The notes: generated by a model not told the origin, from the sequence alone. A stretch of 64,000 nucleotides of DNA from Falciphora oryzae (GCA_000733355.1 JNVV01000001.1:62001-126000); one strand, 5' to 3'. Numbered from the stretch's first letter, positions 41,559-53,680 are shown. Translations and numbers: made by a program.

Positions 41559-42649
41559 CTATCCTCCTTTTCCTAAAGCGCGTTTCGAAACCTTTTAAAG
41601 CCCGCTTAAAAAATGCGGCCGTACTTATATTTTATAGCACGCGGGGGTCCTTAAGCTTATCGGGGTTAAGCCGATAAAAGGCAACAACGTGTTATTTAAA
41701 CCCGTCGGTATCGAAATGCTCCTAAAATTCCCACGTCTAATCCTTTTTTCGTAAGTAATCTTCCTATCAGATAAAATAACAAACCTTCCCGCTTGTATCC
41801 ATAAAATCTATAACCTTTTTTACAACGAAATCTCCTATAACCGAAAGGGCCTTCCGCAATACCTAATCAAAGTCAGGTTATACCTAAATGCTAAAGCGGT
41901 AGGGTTCGATAAAAAAACACGTAAAAAGCGTTATGGATTTTCTAAGTTTTAAGTAGGGCCAGTCGTACCGCCGTGGGAAAAATAACTTTAAAGATCCAGA
42001 AGGGCCCGAACATTTTGGCATCGAGTTTTTTAACGGGGCGACGGGTTTTTATATACCGGGCGTTTAATATAACGAATTATTTTTCAGTAAAAACCGGCGA
42101 AGGGCTTTTCCTTTTATCGGCCTAATGTTTTATTCGTTCCCGGGCTTTTTCGAAGTGTTATTTAGCTTTTTCGTGTATTTAAGTTATTTAATGCCGGTAA
42201 AATTAGCTTGTTAAATTGCGTATTCGTTTTGGGAAAAGGGGATTATTAGAAGTTAGGTGGTACCCGTAGTTAGCAAAAAAGGGAGTAATAAAGGTACTTG
42301 CCGAAAATATATTATTATAAGCAAATTCCGCCGTAGGTAATAGCTCGACCTAATTAGTTATTTCGTAATTTACGAAAAACTTAAAGTAGGTTTCCAAGTT
42401 TAATTAAGCCTTTCGGTTTATTTATCCGTTTGGGGATAGAAAGCAATGCTTATTTTTAATTTAATACCTACCAAACGGAGGAAATTTTTCCACAAATGGC
42501 TTGTAAATTTAAAATCTTTATTAAAAATAATATCCAAAAGCATATCGTGCAATTGCCAGTATTTTTTGGCGAAAATGCAGATAAGGTTATCTGATTTTTT
42601 ACCTTCGATTTTAAAAGGGACGAAATGCGCTATTTTAGTAAAAGGGTTT
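41274..42649 (-). mobile_element. Ty3/gypsy chromovirus fragment (gypsy B): integrase to 3' LTR
   Basis: The minus strand from 42649 reads TKIAHFVPFK, then the integrase core with DIIFNKDFKFTS (expected DxxVSDRGxQFTS, catalytic Asp now Asn), AFYPQTDK, a C-terminal domain, and a chromodomain-like stretch with TWEF..EHFDTDGF. The 3' LTR follows. The 5' part ends at an A-run (42648-42663) next to the LINE. Dense TAA/TAG stops show RIP-type decay. Its 3' LTR is fused to the GH55 gene, so it inserted there. Confidence 0.8.
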
Positions 42650-42757
42650 AAAAAAAAAAAAAAGCGAGCTTGAAATCGCGCAGCCGGACAGCCCTCCGAG
42701 ATAATTCAATTTTGACACCGGAATCGAACTCCTCGCACCCGACTTGACCTAGGATCG

Positions 42758-44137
42758 ATGCCGCATCGGGCGCGCGCCGACGGCGCGGGCCTAGAATCGA
42801 TGGAAGTCGATTCCGGGCTCGCGGCCAGTCGACACGCCTCGACGGTGGATCCCCCCAACGCGCCTCCGGACGCGCGAGGGAATGCCGACACCGACAAGAG
42901 ACCGGCGCGCGGCCGTCAGGAGGAAAAAGAAGACGAAATTATTGATAAGCTGAAGCCCCTTGTGATTAGTGGAAAGTTGCTGGAAGTCCTGCAATTGGTG
43001 TCGGAACTGACGAAGTTGAAGGTCGACGCGGAGACGGCTCGTAAGCGCGACGCTACCGAGGACGGACCGGTAACCAAAGCGATACTATAGGAATTGAAAG
43101 CAGAAATACTTATAGAGGTTAAAAATGCATTGATTGATACCAGAAAGTCCTACGCCTTTGCCCTCGCTACGGATTTACCGGCCCTGGTACCGGACGGAAA
43201 CGCGCCGAACCGAACGCGATAATAGTACCCGAATACGACGTATCCCCCCCCGCGATTTATACCGTTAAAAGTCGAACGCGAGATAATCGTGGCCGTAGGA
43301 GAAGCCCCGGAAGCAATTAAGGACCGATCGCAAATCGACACCCAGCGGGCACTGAACAACCAATTCGGTACGGCGGTGCGGGTAACGAGGCGGCTCCAAA
43401 GCGGAGACGTGGTAGTGTGCTTCTACGCAAACGCAAGCGAATACAGGAAAAGGGACGAGTGGGTGAAAAAGGTGTTTGGAGACCAGGTAACGATCCGGGA
43501 ACGGACATACGACGTGGTAATTAGAGGAGTAAGACAAACAACACTGCCGGAGGACCTAAACCAACTCATTCGTAGCCTGAACGCCGAAAACCGAGACGCG
43601 GAGGTTAAATCGGTGCACATATGGCCAGCCCGCACCCTTTACGGATACGCCATGGTATTGGCACGAATCGGGTCCGCAGCCGCCGCGGACTAAGCTTGCG
43701 AGCAAGGATTGGTAATATAGGCGGAATTATTTAAGTGCGAGCCGTTTATACCAGACGCTAAAGCCATTTAGTGCTATAACTGCTACGAATGGGGGCACCG
43801 ACAAAAGTTTTGCAGGAAACCGGGCCGCTGCCCGCATTGCGGAGGACCGCAACACCAAGAAGGAGAAAGTTAATGCGACGCCTACCCCCAATATAACAAG
43901 GCTACACCCAAATGCGCAAACTGCGGCGAACCGCACCCGGCGTTTAACCGGGGCTGCGAGGTAGCGCAACGGGCGATCGGGAAAGCGAGAGAAGCATACC
44001 AGAACCGGCTAAGGAGATTTATGCTGGAAGGATTAGCCCCTAAACAAACAAAAGCCACTACCACCTTCCCTATCTTCCAAACGCGCATACCCCCCGGCAT
44101 CGGAGGACTACCGAGCCCTAGCAAAAGGCGCAGATAA
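42758..44137 (+). pseudogene. LINE ORF1 (gag-like, zinc knuckles)
   Basis: A single reading frame of 460 codons, interrupted by stops at 43088-43090, around 43220 and after 43691. Three CCHC-like knuckles lie near 43770-43960: CYNCYEWGHRQKFC, CPHCGGPQHQ and CANCGEPHPAFNRGC. The middle part (EREIIVAVGEAPEAIK.., RRLQSGDVVVCFY) resembles the RNA-binding ORF1 of fungal LINEs. It would bind the element's RNA if intact. Confidence 0.8.
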
Positions 44138-44399
44138 AACTCGGACATAGACAACGACTCCCTAATCCGGTCCCCCGGTCGCCGAGGACCCGGCAGACCC
44201 CGTAAGGACTCGCAGCCACCTAGGGGCCGGACCGCTACACGACCGCTACTTATAACAAACTACGCCCTTAGAGCGAGCTCCCGGCTAGCCCAACCCCTAA
44301 TTACGGCAGACGAACAAATCCAAGCAGAAGCAGCCGGAGGATAAGGACGAATACCGGCCCCGTTGGAGCCGCTACCCTTATCCGAGCCGCTACCGATCA

Positions 44400-47300
44400 G
44401 AGATAGCATAATCCCGTTCGACGTACAAAGACGCCTATTAGAATCCCTATGGTAATAACAATCCTATATTGGAATATGGGAAAAGGAAACGGAAAAGGAG
44501 ATATACCGCTTTTTAGCAGAAAGGAATACGATATAATAGCTATATAAAAACCGGAGCTGGACCGGTACGGAGACCCGAAAAGACCGGCCGGATGCAATTA
44601 CGAGCTGGTATATTACTAAGCAGACATAAGATCGAACGCAGCACTATACGTCCACTAACGATTAGACCCGGCAACGTGGAGAAGCCGGAGCGGATACGAC
44701 TGGGTAGCAATCATATTATAAACCTTAATAGGGAATATTGATATTTATTTAATATATTCGCTAGATCCCCGGGCATTAGGAGAATGGCATACCCCTTTAA
44801 CCGAAATCGAAATAACACCGCTTCGGAATTACGCCGTATTAGTAGGGGATTTTAATATGCATTACCTAATGTGGGATATGCACAATCGGGAAAACGCTAG
44901 GTCCGAGCTACTATTCGCGTTAGCGCACCGGTGGCGGCTTAAACTAGCAACGCCTTACGGGGAGATAATAAAAAAAAGGTTCGGCGAACGAGAAAGCACT
45001 ATCGACCACGCGTGGGTATCCGATACTTTAGCTGTTAGATACGAGGGCAGGGACGACGAAATAGGGGGGTCGGACTACCACCTTCAAATGATTTCGATCG
45101 ATTGCGGAGCGGAGCCGCTCCGCAAAAGGAAGGCAGAAGGATGGGTGTGGAAAAAGGTTAATACCAACCTTAGAAACGACAAAAGAAGGGCGCTGCAGCT
45201 GGCCAGATAATATATCGAAATCGAAGATATGGAAACGCCAGACGATATAGACAACCAGGTGGACACACTGATAGACCAACTGACCCAGATCGCTGACGAG
45301 CTGGCACCGAAACGAAAAACCATAACAAGTTTCAAGCCAGCACCGTATTGGAACTCGACGTTTACGAAACTAGCTAAGGAAACGAGGCGGTGCCGACGCG
45401 CACACATACGGCTAAAAATATAAGAAAGCTACGAGGAATTGAAAGCAGCCGATAAAGCTTTTATTAGGGAAAAAAGGAAGGCTTTTAACGCATATTGGAG
45501 GGAGTTTATTAGGGAGGCGTTAAAAGAACAGGATTTAGAGCCTGTTTTTTGGAACATCGAACGATGGGCGAAATTACGGAGCCATAGGAGACGGGACCTA
45601 ACCAGGTTACCGGATCTAAACCGGTTTGGAGAAGGAAACCAAGGGCTAGCGAACTCCTACGCTGATAAGGCCACAGTTCTGGTAGCCAAGTTTTACCCCA
45701 ACCCGGAAGCGGACTTGACAGACGTCGGGGACACCACGTTCGAAGATTATACCTTTACCAACCCATTCCCAATCAATTACCGAGTGGACCCCAAAGGAGA
45801 CGAAGTACTAGCGGCTTTGAAAAGAACCCGGAATTGGAAAGCCCCGGGAGCGGATAATTTACCGAACGGACTATTAAAAGCGTGCGGGGAACTATGTTGG
45901 GAAGCTATATCCAAAATAGCCAACGCCAGCTTCGAACTCGAGTACTTCCCGAAGCGCTTCCGAAACGCACTGACGGTGGTGCTCCCTAAGCCGGGGAAAA
46001 ATACGGAAGATAGAAAAACAGCAGGGGGGTGGCGACCGATCGCACTCCTTTCGTCCATATCCAAAGTTATGGAGGCGATTGTGGGAATACGGATCGCAAC
46101 CGAGGCGGAAAAAAGAGGACTGTTGCCGGAAGGGCAAATGGGCAATAGAAGGAAACGCAGTACCGAGTTCGCTATTAGACAAGTGATAGATACCGTGATA
46201 ACGGCGTGGAACTACGGCGTTACAGCTTCGCTGCTGCAGCTCGACCTATTAAGAGCATTCGATAACGTTAACCACACCAGACTTTTCGATACTTTACGAA
46301 AACAAGGATTTCCGTTAAAAACAGTCAGGTGGATTAAAAGCTGGCTAATAGGCAGGACGGCCCGGCTCCGGTTTGATGGAGATACGTTTACGCCCATACA
46401 AATAACAGCAAAAGTACCACAAAGCTCACCACTTTCACCTATACTGTTTATCCTATACATCGCGTCGCTTTACGACAAATTGGAAGAAATACTAAAAATA
46501 ACGGTGGTCGGCTTCGCCAACGACACCAACCCCATGGCAGTAGGGGGAACCACAGCGGAAACGGCCCGGCTGCTGGAACGGGCTTAGGACACGTGCTAGA
46601 CATGGGCAAAAAAGACAGGAATAACGTTCAACGCGGCCAAAACCGAGCTGCTCCATTTTACCAAAACCCTGGACCGGACCCGGGTCCGCACCGGAAACAC
46701 ACAGGTGCAACCAACGCCATCGGCGAAATTCCTAAAAATCTGGCTAAACCATAAGCTAAACTTTAACGCCCACACTAAGCAAGCAAAGGGCAAACAAGAA
46801 AGATAGCAGTTTGCGGTAACAAAACTCGCGGCGGCAACGTAGGGAAGCAGCCTCGCACGCGCGAAGCAGCTGTACGCGGTCGTATGCCGCAATGCATTGG
46901 CTTACGGAACGGCAGCCTACCACCTATTAACGGAACCCCGAAGTCGGCCCCGGGGCGCAGCTAAAAAAATGGCGAAAAAATAAAAAGCATGTTTTAAAAT
47001 GGTAGCTAAAGCTTACAAAGCAACCTCGTTGGCACACTTCGAAATAAAAACCTACGTGCCGCCTTTGGATTTATATTTAAACGAAAAGGTTATAAACACG
47101 GAAAATAGATGGGAAAAAACCGGGATAACGCAGCGCATTAACGAAGTAACAGCGAAAGTAGCGGACCGTTTCTAAAAACTCGGTTATAAAGAACGAAAAA
47201 AAAGGCCCCACCCTTAAAACGGACAAGCGAAAAGAAAGTAGGTAGCACGATAGAACCGGCCCGAAACAGCGCCAAAACCGAAACGAGCACCCGCCCCCTA

Positions 47301-47950
47301 CGGAAAGGATTGGAAATCCAAACACAAGCACGCAAAGCGCTGGAACCCCAACGTAATAATGGAATAAAAGTTAAAAATGGCCAATACAACGGCAATAGCA
47401 AAAAAAGCGAACCGGTACAAAACCGCGTACCTAGCGGATAACCCCCTATTTACGGAAAAAATGGTCGAATACTACGAAAGGATGCCAAAAGCACATAGCT
47501 CGGTAGCAATCCAAATTAAAACGGAAAAACTAGGGCTAAATTCGTTCCTATTTAGCAAAGGCGTACCCGACGCGGCGACGCCACTATGCGAATGTGGCAG
47601 CGGATAAAGGGAAATAGCGTAGTACGTATTAACCTAATGCGCCCGATAAAATAGGCAGCGGGAAGGTACCGGGCTAGCGCAAGCAGATAGCTGGAGAGCG
47701 TACTTCGAGTTGTAGGAAATAGGGGGCACACCGTTTAAAGAAGTGGCACGTATAATGTTTCGCATAGGAAGATTATTAAATTTTAAGGCGGTTAAAAAGG
47801 TAAAAAAAGAACGTATAAGGAGAGAAGAGGAAGAGCAACGCTACCGAGCCGAAAACGAACCGAATTAGAGAAAACTATAAAAAAGCAAACGAAAGCACTA
47901 TACCCGAAAAGCGAAAAGGAAAAGAAAACTACGTAAATACCGACGCCACG
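44400..47950 (+). pseudogene. LINE ORF2: endonuclease, reverse transcriptase, RNase H-like tail
   Basis: Pieces at 44857-45210, 45439-46587 and 47377-47607 lie in one frame, broken only by stops. The endonuclease shows GDFNMHYLMWD and a final GGSDYHLQ, with Tyr where His is expected. The RT has NWKAPGADNLPNG, LLQLDLLRAFDNVNH, VPQSSPLSPILF (usual VPQGSPLSP) and VGFANDTN where FADDT is expected, so the second catalytic Asp is Asn. Each loss is one C-to-T or G-to-A step. The C-terminal CECGSG is the start of a zinc-binding tail. No activity is possible. Confidence 0.85.
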
Positions 47951-48043
47951 CAACCGAGTCGTTATAGGGGGAAAACCGAGGAAACTACTAAAGGGGGTTG
48001 GCAGGAGGACGACGACGGAGGCTATTATCGTTCATATCCCGCT

Positions 48044-49798
48044 TCATTTCATTAAAAACGTTCTTCCGGTATTCCGATAGTATTTTGTCGAAAACGTCCT
48101 CGGTAACGTTTTGCCGAAGGGAAACCTGAAAGATACCGTGGAGTTAGCGGACTGGAAGCGGATAGCAAAAGCGAAAAGACAAACACCCACCCGTATTTTA
48201 GCCCGCTTAAAAGCCAGCTTTTCCATCCGAGTGCGATTCTCCGTGCTCCACTTAACAACGATCCTTTCGGCCCAGCCCGATATAGCCTGGCCCGGGGGCA
48301 CTATGTTACCGGAGGGGGAGCGGACCAGACCCGAACCACCAGAGGCAGCCACAGCAGCGAAGGCATTCCCAAGACTGGCAGGGAACGAGCGGCTAGACCC
48401 GGCGCCGGAAGGAATACCGGACCGCTTAAGGATGTCCTTCGAAATACGGCAATACCCGGTAATCGCATGCTCCAAACCGGTGTAGCGAGCTTGGAAGGAA
48501 AAGAAATGTTAGGATAGGACAGATAGCGGCCCGGAACAAAGGCGGTACATACCTTGGCAGTAGTATGGATATCCGCAAACGTAGTATCGCGGTCCGCACT
48601 GGTTTTAAGCAGGGACTGCATGTAGCGATGGTAGGCACGAAAAATAGCGGTAACCTGGTTTTCGGAATTAGTGGGAGGCTACCGCAACGGGAACGAGACG
48701 TTAGCGACGAAATCGCGAGCGGATACCAAAAGGGAGCGACCAACCTGAACGCAGGCACCACGCGACTAAGTGCAGCCCATACAGGTGAGGCCTTTGGTAG
48801 TTGGAATTACTATATCAGTAAGACCGGAAACGGAGCGGAAAAGAGCAGGATAAGGAGCGCTATACACAGGCCTTGTAGTAGCACTAGCGCATAGCACCGG
48901 CACCGTCGATGCCGTTAGCGAAACGTTGAAAACAGCTAACGCACATTTTATACGAGGGACTGGGAAGTTAGAGAAGCGGAATAGGAAGGACAGCGGGGCG
49001 GCAAACATACACCATATCGTCGTAGGAGACGCAGTTGTCGGGGACCTTAACCGCCGGCAAGTACTCCGATTGATTGTATAGGCGGTAGGGCTGGGAAGAA
49101 AAGAGGAAGTTAGCAATAAAATAGGGAAAGGAACGGAGCAGAGCCGTACCCACAGCTTTGATACGAGGGTCCTGGATGCCGTCGCCCGAGCCGCCGTCGC
49201 TTAAGCCGCTGCCGTCGTTTTCGTCCGCAGACGGAGGGCGATTGCGAGGACGACTGCTACCGCCACCACCACCACCACCACTGCCATTAGCTGCAGCGGC
49301 GGGAGCGGCGCGGCCACCGCCCGTGGCTCCGCTGCCGGGATTGCCACCGCGACCGCTACCACCACCACCGCGGGGAGATTTGGGAGCTTTATTTTTGGGA
49401 GCTATGCTGTAGGAGAATAGGAAACGGAGGGGAAACGAGGCGCGAGCGAGCAGGAACCTAAATGCAGGCAGGAGAAAAGGAAGCGCGGGCAGAAGGGTAG
49501 GACCGGAAGCGGTGGTGAAAAGAGAGCGAGAGGGAGAGAGGAAGGAAGGAAAGAGGGCCTTTTGTAGTTGGGAAAAGGAAGGCCGGTGGAGACCCGGATC
49601 CGGAGGGAAACAAAGGGAAGTCACCACCTGAAACCACAACGCACGACAACGCAGCAACAAGAAAGAGTTACCCAAATGACGCGATCCAAAAAGAGGGAGG
49701 CAACTAATAGAAAGATTAGATGCAAGCCACAGAGGCGGACCCGAACCGCACGCGGAGCAACGGCCCCGGAAGCGGGCACCCACCAAAAGCTGAATCAC
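48044..49798 (-). CDS. Possible multi-exon hypothetical gene with Gly-rich segment
   Basis: On the minus strand a long frame (49798-48968) has a Gly/Ser/Pro-rich segment (around 49400-49250) and then SADENDGSGLSDGGSGDG and RLYNQSEYLPAVKVPDNCVSYDD. A likely intron (GTTTGC..CCCAG) near 49000 would join DDMVY to RIKCALAVFNV. Further pieces are at 49116-48766, near 48650 (AIFRAYHRYMQ) and 48475-48044. It has fewer stops than the flanking transposons. I recognise no family. It could be an older repeat or a lineage-specific gene. Confidence 0.3.
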
Positions 49799-49846
49799 CT
49801 AAAGTCACGAAGCAAAACGCTAGACCCGGAGGGCCCGCCCGCGGCT

Positions 49847-50092
49847 GGGACCCGGAGCAGAGCCGGGCCAACTCACGCGAAGAAGCCACATTAAGGCGCC
49901 ATAATACGAGTACTAATACAAACATTCCGCTACGAGGGCGAGACCCGATACTAAGGCGCTGCCCCGGTTGGGACCCGGAGCGGAGCCGGGCCAACTTACA
50001 CGGAAAAGCTACACCAGGACGCCACAACACGAGTACCAACATAGCCGTTTCGCTACGAGGGCGAGACCCGGTACCGAGACGCTGCCCCGGCG
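49847..50092 (+). repeat. 123-bp tandem duplication (41 codons, twice)
   Basis: GGGACCCGGAGC starts at 49847 and at 49970 (GGGACCCGGAGC again), exactly 123 bp apart. The two copies are about 85-90 percent alike and stay in one open frame (49720-50373), giving two versions of a 41-residue unit starting GWDPE. Whether the frame is a real gene is unclear. Confidence 0.75.
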
Positions 50093-50373
50093 TAATACAC
50101 CCTTATTCCTTTACGTACTTTCTTTTTGTTCCACTGATTATAAGGACGTTTCCACGACGGAACCTTTACGAGCAGTCGCATGAAGACAAGCAGACGGTAC
50201 CACTGTTTAACACAGCAGGACCGTATACGAAGAGCAGATATGGTTTTTACTCCCAGGTTCCGGAGCGGGGGCGACACGCACCCGAGCACCCGAGGACGAG
50301 TTTAAGGGTTTTTACATGTAAATATTACATAGTAGAGGCACCGAGGTCTTATATAGACATAACGGTAGTATGA

Positions 50374-50391
50374 ATATATATATATATATAG
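50374..50391. repeat. TA dinucleotide repeat
   Basis: A simple (AT)n tract of about 18 bp. Confidence 0.9.
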
Positions 50392-50545
50392 TAAAAGGGT
50401 TTATTATTACCTAAATTAAATCGCATTTATCGCTTAAAAGGAGGTCCGTAATAAAGTTTATAGCTACCGTTTTCTAAAGCTGGTAATGCAGCTTTATAGG
50501 TTATAGGGGTTTAAAGGGGGCATATTTTAGGGCTTTATTACGTTA

Positions 50546-51311
50546 ACGTGGTCCATTAGCGAGTCGCGCATATTACCGAGTCGCGCACCCACACCCGATC
50601 TCCGGTTAATCGACGCGCATGCTAACCCAACAACGCCAGGAATCCATTCAAACTATTCGGAACTGTATATATCGGACATTTTCACTTCCTCCTAACAGGT
50701 GCGCGCATTGTGTCCAGTCTTGCCGCAAATACCATATCGCCGACGAGTCGTCGTCGCCCTCCTTTCCCGACCCCTATGATCGCGCATTTTTTGCTGTAGC
50801 TGTCCATCCAGCGCTTTTTGGTTTAGTATATTTCATACCTTTTTAATAGTAAGTGACCCTTTAAGTCGGATACGTGTTTTTTTGGCCTTCCGGCGTTTGC
50901 TTAGTGCTTCGTTCGCTTTTTTAAGCGTAGATACTTTTGCTTGGAAAAGGGCCATTTCGTGTATGATCGCTTTCGCCCCTTTTGTAATTTGGTCCATAGC
51001 TATATTAATGGATGTCGGAAAGCTGCTTCGGTGATTGGAAATTCAAGTTTTGATGTGTTCGGATTGCGAAATTGCTTCCTTAGCTGTTTTGGGCGTTTTG
51101 GAGGTTTAAGGTTCGGCGTCGCTTAGGGGCTCTTTTGGGGGCGTTGGAGTTCGTAGCCTTACATCTAGCTTTTCTAAAACCGATACCGGATTAAAAGGAG
51201 CAAAGCTAGCCTTTTGGAAACCTTTTCGGATATTTCCTTCGGTTATGGAGTTAAAAAATGCTGCTTTAAACGCCGAAAGGAATTCGATTTTGGTTACGTG
51301 GCTAACGTGTA
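50546..51311 (-). mobile_element. Pogo-type transposon, 3' part (pogo-3)
   Basis: After TA (50544-50545) the end reads ACGTGGTCC and carries the paired sites TTAGCGAGTCGCGCA and TTACCGAGTCGCGCA, 17 bp apart. The minus strand from 51311 to about 50720 encodes the C-terminal tail typical of fungal pogo transposases: LSAFKAAFF, ITEGNIRKGF, LEKLDVRLRTPTPP, then a Lys-rich coiled-coil ending KKANEALSKRRKAKKTR. Stops interrupt it. The N-terminal part is missing; the foldback element at 51312 abuts it. Confidence 0.75.
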
Positions 51312-51732
51312 ACGTAGGTCACCACATTGCCGCGCAAACCACATTGTCGCGCAGTTAGAAAATGCATACTAAACGCCGTTTTTGACACCCCGGTTAAATC
51401 CACCAATTTTTTATAAAATTCCATGAAAATTTAATATGTTATATTTAACTATATAGCCGATTTTATAATTATTTTTCCAGATTTTTATTATTACTATTTT
51501 AAGGTGAGTTTTAAACACTGTGTGAGCACTGTGTGTATCACCTTAAAATAGCAATAATAAAAATCTGGAAAAATAATTATAAAATCGGCTATATAGTTAA
51601 ATATAACATATTAAATTTTGGTAAGATTTAATTATAAATTGGGCGAGTTATTTAGTTGAAAAAAACCGCGTTTAGTATGGGATTTTGAAGTGCGCGACAA
51701 TGTGGTTTGCGCGGCAATGTAGTGACCTACGT
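51312..51732. mobile_element. Foldback MITE with pogo-like ends
   Basis: The 421-bp element begins ACGTAGGTCACCAC, ends with the inverted copy, and is flanked by TA (51310-51311, 51733-51734). CCACATTGCCGCGCA and CCACATTGTCGCGCA lie 17 bp apart inside the left end, with the inverse at the right. Arms are about 170-190 bp. The centre matches the element at 10252-10681 (ATTTTTATTATTACT). Confidence 0.85.
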
Positions 51733-51954
51733 TATCGATAAAGTTTATAAAAATATAGTTTATTATACTTTGAAAAATGGCAAAAGCGTTAATAAAGCTT
51801 ATAGGTATAACCGTAAATTTAAAAACGCCGTATTTGCAACGGAAAGCTGTAAATTATTCGTGCTTTTTTTTATCCAAATTAAATTAAACCCGGTTTTAAA
51901 ATCGATTTTCGTTTTCTATTTGGCATTTCGAAATCGATCCTAAAGCTTTGTAAT

Positions 51955-52346
51955 TGTTGGAAGGGCAGCAAGAGGTCGCACGACAGGTAGAAGCACGGGC
52001 AAGGGGAATCCCCAATGACTAGGGACTCCGGGACTGAGAGGCCCCGCCTCTCTGACACGGAGGGACCGGCAATGGGGATCACCGGTCATGAACGGTGATC
52101 ACGGGTCATGCACGGAGATCACCGGTCATGCACGGAGGCGGTGCAAGTCGCAAGTCAGGCCCGGCACCGGGACTGGCCTTGGACGACCGCACCCCGCGGC
52201 TTCCGTGATTGGGATATATGTATCTAGAGGGCTCGCACGAGGAGCCCTTCCGTTGTTTCTAGAAGACAGACGACTTTTGGATACATATTGAATACCAGAA
52301 GCCTTCTCACCCCAACCGTGTTGGTATACCGACAGTGCCACAAACA
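51955..52346 (+). repeat. Solo copia-type LTR with GTAAT duplication
   Basis: It starts TGTTGGAAGGGC and ends CACAAACA (392 bp). GTAAT flanks both sides (51950-51954, 52347-52351). It is closely similar to the LTR at 52910-53302. A TATA-like GATATATGTATC is near 52212-52223. Confidence 0.9.
52077..52136 (+). repeat. 20-bp tandem repeat, three copies, inside the LTR
   Basis: GATCACCGGTCATGAACGGT and two close variants start at 52077, 52097 and 52117. The sister LTR (52910-53302) has the same array with a few transitions (from about 53032). Confidence 0.9.
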
Positions 52347-52909
52347 GTAATAAACGGAATAAAGTACTAAATCGGAATCGTTTTAGCGTTTACGTCCTTA
52401 TAATTAACTACCATTTTTAAAAAATCGAAGGGGTTTTTTTTGCGAATATAAAAGGCGAACTATTAGCAATTTTGTATAGCTTAGTTTGACCGATTCGTAC
52501 CTATTTTTCCAGCTACAGCTTTAGGATATCCAATTCCTTTTAGCTTATTAGGTACAAAAGGCCATAAATTAATTAAGCTCCTTTTTTAAAATAAATTTCG
52601 TAATCCTAAAGCTAATAATCGGGAAAACGGGTAGCAGCCGCTTCCGTTATAATAGGGAAAAATTCCTTAAATTTTTATAGCACTAATTTAAAACCGTCAG
52701 AATTTGCTTTATTTATTTCCTTAAAGGAAGGAATACCGTACCCGTATTTAATAGCGGCAATAATCGCGGGCTTAATTGTTTTTATATTTTCCCGAAAGCG
52801 TAAGCCTTTAAACGGCCGTAAATTTTATAGCTTCCGTACCCGGAGCTTATTGCATTTCTGGCATTTGTCCAAATCCATCTGGATATCCTGAAAGTTGCGA
52901 TTTAGTAAC

Positions 52910-53302
52910 TGTTGGAAGGGCAGCAAGAGGTCGCACGACAGGTAAAAGCACGGGCAAGGGGAATCCCCAATGACCAGGGACTCCGGGACTGAGAGGCCCC
53001 GCCTCTTTGACACGGAGGGACCGGCAATAGGGATCACCGGTTATGAACGGAAATCACGAGTCATGCACGGAGATCACCGGTCATGCACGGAGGCGGTGCA
53101 AGTCGCAAGTCAGGCCCGGCACCGGGACTGGCTTTGGACGACCGCACCCCGCGGCCTCCGCGATTGAGATATATGTATCTAAAGGGCTCGCACGAGGAGC
53201 CCTTCCGTTGTTTTTAGAAGATAGACGACTTTTGGATACACAAAATATACCAAAGCCTTCTCACCCCAACCGGTTGATATCGATATCAGCGTGCTACGAA
53301 CA
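52910..53302 (+). repeat. 5' LTR of the copia element
   Basis: 393 bp, TGTTGGAAGGGC to CTACGAACA, about 93 percent like the solo LTR at 51955-52346. The left flank GTAAC is similar to the GTAAT target of the sister copy. Confidence 0.85.
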
Positions 53303-53680
53303 CTAATCAATAGGTGGTTATAACCCATAAATTGGCAACGTAAAGAGACGGTTCGTACTGGTTAACGAGGTTGTGAATTCGTTTCGTGCTATTAGTCCCG
53401 TGCTACTGCTTAAGCAACTTTCCCCTATAAACAGCAATCGGAATTAGGGGAAAGGAATTTGGACGGGTTCACTAACCTTTCGTACGAACGATAACCGATT
53501 AAAAAACGGAGGCTTAGCTCGTGCGGAAAGGGAAGTGAATCGCGTTCCGTTGCGCACACTAGTTTTTTAACATCTTTATTTTCTTTTTCCCCCCTTTTTC
53601 CTATTTAATATTTTATTTCGTTTTTCCCCCTACCTTTTTACTATACCATTTTTTTACCTTATACCTTCGTACGATTACCA

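Larger units (their letters stand above)
42664..48000 (+). mobile_element. Tad1-type LINE (non-LTR retrotransposon), RIP-inactivated
   Basis: Two genes lie in order, ORF1 (42758-44137) and ORF2 (about 44400-47950), as in the Tad1 clade of fungi. An A-run (42650-42663) touches the 5' side. The 3' end is not sharply defined (near 48000) and no clear target duplication was found. Stops are nearly all TAG/TAA from Gln or Trp codons. Confidence 0.85.
51735..52909 (-). mobile_element. Ty3/gypsy fragment (RT region), split by an LTR
   Basis: Minus-strand sequence at 51735-51950 and 52350-52909 matches the protease-to-RT stretch of the plus-strand gypsy C (61860-62640), for example the block encoding KRKSILKPG here and KTKIDLKTG there. 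A solo LTR (51955-52346) interrupts it and the copia element cuts it at 52910. Heavy AT-bias and many stops are seen. Confidence 0.75.

Noticed and set aside
41269..41563. Solo LTR with an imperfect target duplication (ATATC/CTATC)
   Set aside because: The right-hand CTATC is part of a polypurine tract and the adjacent sequence is gypsy integrase in the same sense, so this is the 3' LTR of gypsy B.
42700..42760. tRNA-like B box (GAGTTCGATTCC on the minus strand)
   Set aside because: No matching A box, no cloverleaf and no anticodon arm could be drawn around it; it lies in the LINE leader.
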